DNA from: Tiliqua scincoides
Taxonomy: Eukaryota > Chordata > Lepidosauria > Squamata > Scincidae
DNA: 64,000 bases
Reading direction: 5' to 3'
Assembly (NCBI RefSeq): GCF_035046505.1
Contig: NC_089822.1
Coordinates: 271,455,054 to 271,519,053 of the forward strand
Under the pieces are notes generated by a model. It was not told the DNA's origin. It worked only from the letters and a program-made list of their open reading frames with translations, and did no database searches. The translations under genes and the position numbers were made by a program. Of the stretch, positions 45,130-54,800 are shown piece by piece (positions within the stretch are counted from its first letter, which is position 1; the number at the start of each line of letters is the position of its first letter).

Positions 45130-45495
45130 CACACCGGCCTGCGGAGGCTGGAATAAGCCTGCACACCAATGGAGGCTCTGAATTGTGCGTCAGCCAAGCT
45201 TGGCCGATGCAAGCCTCTGGGGTGGGTGGGGAGGAGGTGGAAGGGAGGCGTTCTGGGGCGGGGGGAGGGCAGGCGGGGAGTGGGAGCTGGGGCTGGGACC
45301 CAACAATTATACCAGATCCCAACCCCCATCCCGGGGAGTTTGGAGCAGCACCAAGTCACTCCGCTCTCCTTGGACTTGCGCCACCTCACAAGTCCAAGGA
45401 GACCCATAGGTGCAAGGGTTGCTTACCCGGAGGTAAGGGGAAATGTTTCCCCTTCTCTTGGCTTACCTGTTGCAGTGCAGGATAGGATTGCGCCC
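45130..45495. mobile_element. fragment related to the 19155-20195 DNA transposon
   Basis: Shared blocks, in inverse orientation to the 19-kb copy, include GCCAAGCTTGGCCGATGCA and the following GGGGTGGGTGGGGAGGAGG region. The right end GGATAGGATTGCGCCCTTA matches the AATCCTA-type terminus. The left end is truncated near a (GT)n tract (45100-45115). Confidence 0.5.
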
Positions 45496-45624
45496 TTAAT
45501 AACCATTTGCTTAACCACAGACTGCATATAAGACAGGCTCTTAAGGAGGCAGTCAGGTCTCCCATAGCTTGTAGCAGAGTGTCTGTTTATACTGTGAACT
45601 GCTTTGTGAACTTGTCATTGAAAA

Positions 45625-45960
45625 TAAGAACATAAGAGCCCCACTGGATCAGGCCAAAGGTCCAGCTTCCTGTATCTCACAGTGGCCCATCAAATGCCCA
45701 GGGAGCACACAAGACAACAGACACAACCTGTGGCCTGGTGCCCTCCCCTGCATCTGGCAAGCAGAGGCAGCCTGCCTCTAAAACCAAGAGCTTGCACAGA
45801 CCTACTATGACTTGTAACCCGTAATGAACTTCTCCAGAAATTTGTCCAATACCCTCTTAAAGGCATCCAGGCCAGATGCCACCACCACTTCCTGTTTTAA
45901 GGAGTTCCACAAACTAATTACACGCTGGGTTAAGAAATATTTTTTTTCTGTCTGTCCTGT
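45625..45960 (-). mobile_element. CR1 LINE 3' end
   Basis: This is the minus-strand CR1 C-terminus (FLTQRVISLWNSLKQEVVVA, GLDAFKRVLDKFLEKFITGY) plus the 3' UTR and tail. It is degenerate. A MITE (45979-46163) follows directly. Confidence 0.83.
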
Positions 45961-45978
45961 TAATAGCAACAACAAGAA

Positions 45979-46163
45979 AGGGCACAATCCTAACCCCTTA
46001 TGTCAGAGCTTTCCAGCACTGACATAAAGGCAATGCAGCTCCGAGGGAAGGGAACAAACATTCCCTTACTTTGAGGAGGCCTCCATGAGTGACACCCAAC
46101 TGCAGGATGCAGCACACATCCCATTGGCTGGAAAGCACTGACATAAGGGGTTAGGATTGCACC
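45979..46163. mobile_element. MITE with inverted ends (AATCCTAACCCC family)
   Basis: GGGCACAATCCTAACCCC at the left is inverted as GGGGTTAGGATTGCACCC at the right. The inner arms with CCAGCACTGACATAA are shared with the 25340 copy, whose interior (GATGCAGC, ATGAGTGACACCCAACTG) is also alike but in opposite orientation. Confidence 0.7.
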
Positions 46164-46554
46164 CAAAGAGGCTCTTAATGTAATTGGCCTCCTGTCACCT
46201 GTGCAGCCAGTGAGTGTCTGGCAGGGAGTGTCTGTTTACACAACAAAGGCACTAGATTGGGGAAATGTTCACTTAACAACATAATTGCATAACAATGGGG
46301 ATCAGAGACTGCATCCCAGTCATTAAGTGATGCATACCTGTATATTTACAGGCGAAATCAAATAACTCAATGGCTCCCGCCTATACCGGAAGAGCTCACA
46401 ATCTAAAAATATGCAGAAGAAACACCAGCAAACAGGCACTGGAAAGTGGCTGTGCTGGGTGAAGAGGGAGAGCTGTTCCTCCCCAGCTGCCTCTAAGAGG
46501 AGCACCACTTGAAAAAGCACCTCTTTGGCCCAGCAGGGTAGCTGACACATGAAC

Positions 46555-47270
46555 ATAAGAACAGCCCCACTGGATCAGGCCATAGGCCCATCTAGTCCGC
46601 CCACCAAATGCCCCAGGGAGCACACCAGACAACAAGAAGACCTGCAAGGCCTCCTGGGAATTGTAGTTTAAGAACATAAGAACAGCCCCACTGGACCAGG
46701 CCATAGGCCCATCTCATCCAGCTTCCTGTATCTCACAGCAGCCCACCAAATGCCCGAGGGAGCACACCAGATAATAAGAGACCTCATCCTGGTGCCCTCC
46801 CTTGCATCTGGCATTCTGACATAACCCATTTCTAAAATCAGGAGGTTGCGCATACACATCATGGATTGTACCCCATAATGGATTTTTCCTCCAGAAACTT
46901 GTCCAATCCCCTTTTAAAGGCGTCTAGGCTAGACGCCAGCACCACATCCTGTGGCAAGGAGTTCCACAGACCGACCACACACTGAGTAAAGAAATATTTT
47001 CTTTTGTCTGTCCTAACCCTCCCAACACTCAATTTTAGTGGATGTCCCCTGGTTCTGGTGTTATGTGAGAGTGTAAAGAGCATCTCCCTATCCACTCTGT
47101 CCATTCCCTGCATAATTTTGTATGTCTCAATCATGTCCCCCCTCAGGATGTCTCTTTTCTAGGCTGAAGAGGCCCAAACGCCGTAGCCTTTCCTCATAAG
47201 GAAGGTGCCCCAGCCCCGGAATCATCTTAGTCGCTCTCTTTTGCACCTTTTCCATTTCCACTATGACTCG
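46555..47270 (-). mobile_element. CR1 LINE 3' end with two tail units
   Basis: This is minus-strand CR1: tail units at 46555-46670 and 46671-46760 joined by the ACTACAATTCCCAG linker, then the UTR and the C-terminal ORF ([38 protein letters not shown]) to about 47270. A small indel lies around 47148. Confidence 0.9.
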
Positions 47271-47274
47271 TACT

Positions 47275-48175
47275 AGCCCCTTATTGGTTCCCGGCAATGT
47301 CAGAACAACACCTCTCTGGCTCTGGGAACAATCAGTGACATTGGTCAGTTTTGAGCTTTAAAAAAAATCCACTTTTGGTTCCATAAAGCAACTGTGTTTT
47401 CCATTTCTGTTTTTTTTCCCCCCTTTCACTTTTGATAGAGTACATTCCAACTAAGTTTGTTTCATTTCAACTTGCATTAAATTACCCATCGAGTGATAAA
47501 TGGCACGACGGTATTCGTAAAGACCAAGATTTCCACAAATTTGGCCAGTAGTGGGTGTCGCACCCCCCCGAGGGTGTCACCTTGTGTGGTCCACACTCCT
47601 TGCACCTCCTAGTGATGCCACTGATCCTGAGCTCCCCTCCCCCACTTGCAGAAGATGCTTCCTTTTAGAGAGTCTGCAGGTGACGGGTCCAGCAAAATCA
47701 CCAAAAGGCCTCTAATTTCAGGTGGGGTTTTTGGAGCGGGGGGGTGCACTGTTCTAATGTCCAGGCAAAGAGCAAGGAGAGGGGAACTTCCCTGTGCCTG
47801 TTCAGGGGTTCATAGGAGCTGTTGCCACCACCAAGAGGGGCCTACTCACCCTTTCCCACACACACTGAATGCCGCCTTAGTGCCCCTCTTGGTGGCACCG
47901 GGGGCTGATCTGCCTTGAATGCTTTACAATCTGCATTAGGTGAGCAAGTGGAGGACCTGGTGGGGACATTCCAAGGATTTCCCAGAAATTTTGGCCATTC
48001 TTGCTTTGTCCCAGGTTGGCCAAGAGAAGAGCAGGCAGAAGCACCAAAGTGGGGCTGACTCACCCCCTTGACACGAACCCCCTGGTCAAGTCACGTCTCG
48101 GGAGCCCCTTCTGGGGCAGGGCATGACTCAGTTGGGCACCTTCCACCCACTGCCTCCCTTGTCTCCTGGGTGCCT
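47275..48175. other. no recognised feature
   Basis: This 0.9-kb stretch lies before the monomeric 5S SINE. There is no recognisable domain, and the open frames are short. Confidence 0.4.
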
Positions 48176-48176
48176 G

Positions 48177-48289
48177 CTCTCGGAAGCTAAGCAGGGTCAG
48201 GCCTGGTTAGTACTTGGATGGGAGACCGCCTGGGAATACCAGGTGCTGTAGGCTTAGACCATAGTCTTTCGAGACTGAAGGTTGCCAAC
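48177..48289 (+). mobile_element. 5S rRNA-derived SINE, single unit, 5' truncated
   Basis: The 5S rRNA 3' half (CTCGGAAGCTAAGCAGGG, GGTTAGTACTTGGATGGGAG, GCTGTAGGCTTA) is followed by the LINE-like tail (ATAGTCTTTCGAGACTGAAG, GTTGCCAA). It lacks the 5' part of 5S and the second unit seen in the two dimeric copies. Confidence 0.9.
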
Positions 48290-48321
48290 CATTGTGCAGA
48301 CCCCCACTCCTCACCCTGGAC

Positions 48322-48435
48322 ATGGCAACAGCAGCTGGAGGAAGGGGCTTCCCTGGGTCCCTGTGGCTGGTGCTGCTGCTCATCGGGCAGGGTCACGCAG
48401 AGCCTGTGCTTGCTGCATTCACGCTGTCCCTGTAA
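48322..48435 (+). other. 37-codon signal-peptide-like ORF ending on AATAAA
   Basis: ATG is followed by MATAAGGRGFPGSLWLVLLL, then IGQGHAEPV and a stop that overlaps AATAAA (48435-48440). The hydrophobic core and the GHAE-type end resemble the leader of an MHC-type glycoprotein. No donor site or following domain exon is seen, and the piece directly follows a SINE tail. It may be an orphan leader exon or chance. Confidence 0.2.
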
Positions 48436-48787
48436 ATAAATGTGGTCCTGCACTTCCGGGTTGGACGACTAAATGCAACGAACGGGGCAAGATTGACCCT
48501 GAGCAGGTTCAGGCGGATCACATCAGGTGGTGTTCCAAGCTGTGCCAGCCCTCCCGGTGAAGGTTGTCTTGCCCCAGGACTCTGGTTTAGCAAGAGAACT
48601 GCCTTGCTGCAGTGACCAGTTTTCCCGCAGACCCCCACCCTTCCAGCCAGGAGTGGAGGAGGAAGCTGCTGCTTAGAGGGAACAGGGTCTCCACTCCTTC
48701 CAAGACAGGAGCCGCTCTTCCCAGGGCCTGATACTGAGGAAGTGATCAGCATCCCACCTGGTCTCATTCCCATGGCACCTGGACACC

Positions 48788-48793
48788 TTTATT
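48788..48793 (-). terminator. polyadenylation signal of the C-type lectin gene
   Basis: Plus-strand TTTATT is AATAAA on the minus strand, about 10 bp after the stop codon of the lectin gene. No other AATAAA lies as close. Confidence 0.7.
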
Positions 48794-48802
48794 GCTCGCC
48801 AG

Positions 48803-51800
48803 TCACCCGCGGAACTGCTTGCACACCCAGTGATGGAGCTGGTCGCAGTGGTCGTCCTTCCAGTTGTACTCAGTGGTGGAGGGCACAATGGAGGTGCAGT
48901 CTTGCTCCAGCCCGTGGCGGCCTCCTGCAACGCTGGGCTCGCCATCAGCCCAGTACCTGGAAAAAGAAGCAAAGGCAGGGGGGTGCAGTCAATATGTGCA
49001 GCTGAAGCAGGAAGCTTGGAGGTGGTGGAAGGGGCTGGCTGAACTGAATGTCCCCTCCCCATGTTTACTGCCCCATTCACAGGTATTGACAACATGGGTC
49101 TGTTTTGGGGAACCAGAAGGGGGGTAGCTGAAAGAGGGTTCTTTTCCCTGGTGGTAAGGCTGGAGGACTCTCCCAACAGGCTGCTATTTTTATTTCCCAT
49201 CAGTCCTCTGCGTATGACGGTCATACATTATTTGATTTTACCATTTTCATTTTTACAAGGTTCTACAGTATATGCCTTTCTTCTGTAGGGCAGCTGGCAA
49301 CAACAACAACAACAGCAAAAGACCTCAACAATAAGTAACACAATAAAGACAATTAAAAAATCTTTGTTCAATAATCAAAACAAACTCCCCAGACAGAACC
49401 AGATCAGCAGAAAGACAAACCAGGAAAGAGAAAGAAACATGAGGCAAGTCCCAGCAGATCACAGCCAGCCGGGGCCAAAGGTTTTCTCAGGGACCCACGT
49501 CTTGACCAGGCACTTAAAGGCCTCTTATTTGGGAGGCTGCCCGGCCAGTAGGGCAGGCATTCCACGGCGCCAGTGCCACTTCAGAGAAGGCCCTGCTTCC
49601 TGTGGGTGCCTGTCACACTTCTCACAACACAGGCACTTGAAGCAGAGCCCTTGGTGGCAAACGGCACTCTGCCTAGGACTTCTGGGCAATAAAATGGCAG
49701 TTCCACTGGCAGGATTGGCCGTGGGCATATTCCCCCCTCCCCCACTGAGCCACGAGAGTTTTCAGCTCAGCCTTAATTTCTGAGTATAAAATTAGAACAG
49801 GCTTGGACAACAAGGAGATGCTAAATGAGCTTCATTCTTAGTTCAGTGGGGTTTCTGCAAGCGAACATCCTGATGGACGGGGCCCCACGGCTCAGCTCTA
49901 TCTGCCTGCCCTGCATTCTGCCTCCCCAGATGACTCTCAAAATATTACCCTGCCCAATTCGGGTGGGGAGGGGGTGTCTGTAGTCCTGGTCCCTTGCAAG
50001 TATCCCATCATGGCAAAACTTCTGTTGGGCTTTGGAGGAGACCCCACCCCACCCCAACCACTAGTGTGGGACTGCCAAAGAGTGATGCCTGGAAAGCCGT
50101 CCTCTGTGGCAGCCCTTCCCACAGTGGTCCAAGAACGGGCAGGGCATGGCACGCTAGCCAGATGGCATCTGTGAGGCCCAGTGGCAGCTTCTGCACAGAA
50201 ATGACCTCAGCCTGGAGACTGGGAACTTCACAAGAGTTCAGTAAACATCTCCAGGTGTACAGATTCTAAATGCAGCACCAGAGCTTGCCCGGAGCAGCCT
50301 TGGCAGACTCACTGAGTCGTGAACCAGGAATCGTCGCTCCACTTCCACCTGCCTTCTTCATCCTCGTCTGTGAGGCCAATCCAGGCCGGGTGTTTGAGCT
50401 GAGAGGTGATGAATTTCTGCAAAAGGAGCCACAACCTCACTTGGCAGAATGTCCACTTCAGTGACTGAAGTATGATCATCGTGAACAGATGTGAACGCAT
50501 CAGGGCACCCTGAGTGTGGTTGTCTAGCTAACATCTAGTTATGGACTGGCAAGCTGATAATTTGCAGCTTTTCTACAAGGGAGCAAGAAAGCTGAGTGTG
50601 GGTCACAACCACTGAAGCGGGGGGGGGGGGCGGGAGACACAATTCTCTAGTTTAGGCAGAAACAGTTCCCCCTTAGGGATACTTCAGAGATCGCCCAGGC
50701 TAAAGCGGATTTATTGCTCAGCCTGCCAATGGTTTATTTCAGGGGACCACGGTCTGAAAAGAAGCTGAGAAAACTAGCAGTGGAAAGATCATTCCTCAGC
50801 ACTATCTAGAGGAGAGGAGAGATTTTATGCTCCCTGTCTGTACCCTGGGGCAGCAAGTCATGGAGCCAACCAGAGGAAACTGGATCCACTCTGGATCTGA
50901 TATTTGATATATGGGGTCCCCCGAGAAGGGCTTCTTGTTTGTGCCTTTGCCCTGCAGCCTCCCTTTCTGCTGGATCAACTGTCAGGCCCCATCCTAATTC
51001 CTGTTCTGTTGCTGCCTTGCTGTTCTTGAACCTCTCCATCCTCACTTCGTCAGGATCAGGAGTCCCAAACCATTCGCCACTGGGCTCCTATTGGCTTTCC
51101 CCCAGAAGTCAATCTCATCTTTTGCTTTTTAAATTATCTTCATTGTTTTTGTATTTTTTATGCTTTTAATAAACTTCCCTAACTCTACTTTTTCCCCCGC
51201 CTGGTCCCAGTTCACTCAGGAGGGAGTTAGTTGCTCCCGTCTTCCCACATCACCAGGGGGCAACCACCAGAAAGTTCCTGCCCCGTGTGCACAAAAATGG
51301 AGCCTTAGCAGGTCTCAATTTGTAGAACAACCCCCCCCCCCCCCAATTTGAATTTGGGAGAAAACAATGCTGAAGATATCCTGGACCGCAAACACTTGGA
51401 GCTTTAGAGGAAACATGTGACATACGGCTAGGAAGAGATCACATGAGAAGGTAAAAAGAACAGGGGTGGCCAGCGTGAGAGAGAACGGAGCCCTCCTCTG
51501 CAGGAACCCAAAGATCAGGGAAGGAAGAAGAGAAAAAAATCCCATTTGCAACCTGCTCTTCAGCAGTGTGGATGGAGGCCAAGTGAGAGCTCCTGTCCGT
51601 GCAGAACTTCTGCGCATCGTTCCAGGTCTTTGTTCCCTTGGACATGTAGTAGCGGTTTTTCCCGTAAGTCTGCCAGCCGTAAAGCACCTTGAGCCCAGAC
51701 TTGAAGAGATCATCTGGGAAGGAAAGGGGGCCAAGGGTTGGGCTAGTTCTGCAAAGACGAGCTCACCTGTGGGGCGACCGGTGATAAGCCTAAGCAAAGG

Positions 51801-54800
51801 GTCTTTGTGGTGATGAATGAGCATATCCTCTCATGCATGCCCCTCGGAGGAATGGCTCACATCCGTGCATCCACGGGGAAGACTCTGAGGGCCAATCACA
51901 ACTGCCAGGTGATGAAACACCATATTTGAGGCTGGAGAGGGGATTCTGGCTAGGGTTGGGGGGGATTTCTGGGACACCAAAAGCATGGAGACTGGTGAAG
52001 AGCTTCTCCCAAGACTCCTAGGAAACGTTGGCAGAGCCCTCTCCAATCAAGATGACGGAATAAGGGGTCTGAACCTTCACCAGTTCAGAACTTCTGGGCC
52101 AATTAAAAGTTGCAGTCAAAGCTCTGAACAGGCTCCACTCAGAATTCATTAAGCACAAAGCCTTCCTGCTATTGCAATGGATCCTGCCTTTTCCCACTGA
52201 AACCTGCATCATGGAAGAACAAAGGCTGATGTTGTCCCTTCAGCAGTGTTATGGGATCCTTGAGAAATGGAGTTTCCTTAGGCTTCAGGATCCTTAACTA
52301 GGGACTTCGGCTGCAATCCTAACCCACTTTCCAGCACTGACAAACTCTTAAAGCCAGTGGTTCTCGAGGGCCCTGGCCTCTACCTCCTTAAGGGGTGGGG
52401 AAGGGGGAAGGCAGCAACGCGATCACCAGGGTTCGCGTTGCAGCAGCCTCCTGGGGTGCGGGGAGCCTCACATCAACCTCCACAGGGCTCCCCATGCTGA
52501 GGAGATCCTCAAAATTTTGACTGCTCCTGCAGCCTGGGGAGCCCTGCAGAAGCTGGTGCAGGGCTCCCCACATCCCTGGGAGGCTGCTGCAGGCTCTGGT
52601 AAGTGGCAGCAAGTCCCCGCAGCCCTCCAAAGCGGTGCAATCCAGCGGATTGTGTCACTGCCTTATCTCCTCCCTCGCACACACGTAGTGAGGCTCAAAC
52701 TCTCCCTGAGAGTTCCTGCACTGGTTGTGTCACTATCCACAAAGATTGCTGCATACAATGACTTTAAGACGGCAGTTCTCAAACTCTCCCTGAGAGTATG
52801 TGACAATCCTTGTGGATTGTCACAACCAGTGCAGGAACTCCACCTGTCAGAGGAGAAAAAGTAGATAATCTCAGTGTTGGACTCCAGGACATAACCTGAC
52901 CTGGAGGAAGGCGAAGCTGGGGAGCAAAGGAGAGGAAAGAGGGCAGGGGGAAAGAGGGCAGGTCAGAGACGTGTTGAATCTGGGATGGCTGCATGATCAG
53001 ACCCACAACTGGGGGGTGGAAGACTGGATGGTAGGGGGAGGGGCTGGGCTGGGTTTCACCTGCAGGGAGGCGACACTGAAAGCCACGGAGACTTGGTCTG
53101 TTAGGCGCGTTGCAAACCTGCCCCAGTGCCCTTCCGAAGACTCCTCCGCATCAGTCAGAGGGGTGAGATGGAGTCGGCCTTGCGCAGCACGGAACAGAGC
53201 CACCGGACGGCTCTCCACAGAGATATTGGTGGCAGAGGGGAAGGTTCACTTTGCTGCCATCGCTGCCGCAGAGCAGCCTCTGCCATGTGCTCTGCCCCAC
53301 GCCCAGGCAGGTCGGGCATGAGTTTCCAGCCACTGTCGCTTGAGGCACCTTTGCTCAGGGTGCACCGTCGCTAGAGGAGCTTCCTGGGGGTCTGAGTCTG
53401 TGCGCAGCAGAGGGAGTGAGCAGGTCTGATCTACCAAGGCTGATCTGTGGAGGCTGAAAGGCCCCGTTTCTCCTCGCCACTCAGCTGCCAGCCGGAAGGG
53501 CAAGGGCCAAGCAAAGAGGGAAATGGCAGCTCTTCTGAACGGCTGCGTGTCCTGAGTTTGGGAACCAGGTTCCCAGCAGGCCTGAGGAGAGGGGGGTGGG
53601 AGGGCAAAACTCCCAGGGCCTGGGCTTCCAGGGGGTGCAGGCCATGCCAAAACAAACTATATAGTGCAGCAACAGTTACCCTGCACATGCCTGATCTCGG
53701 AAGCTAAGCAGGGTCGGGCCTGGTTAGTACTTGGATGGGAGACCGCCTGGGAATCCCGGGTGCTGTAGGCTTATACCATGATCTCGGAAGCTAAGCAGGG
53801 TCAGGCCTGGTTAGTACTTGGATGGGAGACCGCCTGGGAATACCGGGTGCTGTAGGCTTCGACCATAGTCTTCTGAGACTGAAGGTTGCCAACAAGAGAG
53901 ATGGAGGAAGGGAGGCCAGCCAGGCATCTTGCCCCAGCCCAATGCCAGCAATCAGCAGCCCTGGTTCCCAGGACCATCTTGTGGAAGCAGAGGCACCGCG
54001 TCACCCTTTTGGCCAGTGTTGCGGAAGTGCCTCTGCCCGGCGCTGGGGCTCCTGGTCCGAGCACCCTTGGGATGGCAGCCTGGAACGGGCCTTCGTCGGA
54101 GGGTCGGTTCGTGGACAGCCCGCCCCATCGGAGCCCCTGCTGGGGGCGCAGCTAAGCCAGCCCCTGTGGCTGCCACAGCCAAGGCCTCCTTGAGGCTGAG
54201 ACCTGCGCCCAGCCCGGGTCTCTTCCCAAGCCCTGCTGTTTCCCAGCATCACACGCACCCTGGAGAGCCCTCCTCCTGGCAAGAGTCCCAGGGGAGTACC
54301 CACCGCATGCCACAGCGCCCAGATCATTCGAGGTGCTGCTCACCCAGGGGAGCTCAGAATGTGCCGGGGCACCCTCTTAACCAGTGGTGATGCTTACCGT
54401 AGTAGGCTTTCTTCACATCCAGCGAGTCCTTCTTCTTCTCTGAGAACTCAAAAAGTCCGGGCACTCCTCGGGCGACCGTCGCAGCTGAAAGAATTCCCAG
54501 AGCCTGAGGGAGCCTCCTGGTGCCCCTGCCTCCCATCATCAGCATCCATTAATCAGCATCTTTCCGTCCCCCAAAACAAGACGGGCGCCCCCAGGCAGCT
54601 AACCAGTCAACAACAACAACAACAACAACAACAGTATTTATATACCACTTTTCAACTAAATGTTCACAAAGCGGTTTACAGAGAAAAATCCAATAACTAA
54701 ATGGCTCCCTGTCCCAAAAGGGCTCACAATCTAAAAAGATGCAAAAAAAATCTAGAAGTCAAATCTAAAAGTGTGATACAGACCCAAGAACGGCCATCAG

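Noticed and set aside
48177-48260. A genuine 5S rRNA gene
   Set aside because: It is 5' truncated and directly fused to a LINE-type tail, as are the other two copies, so it is a SINE and not an rRNA gene.
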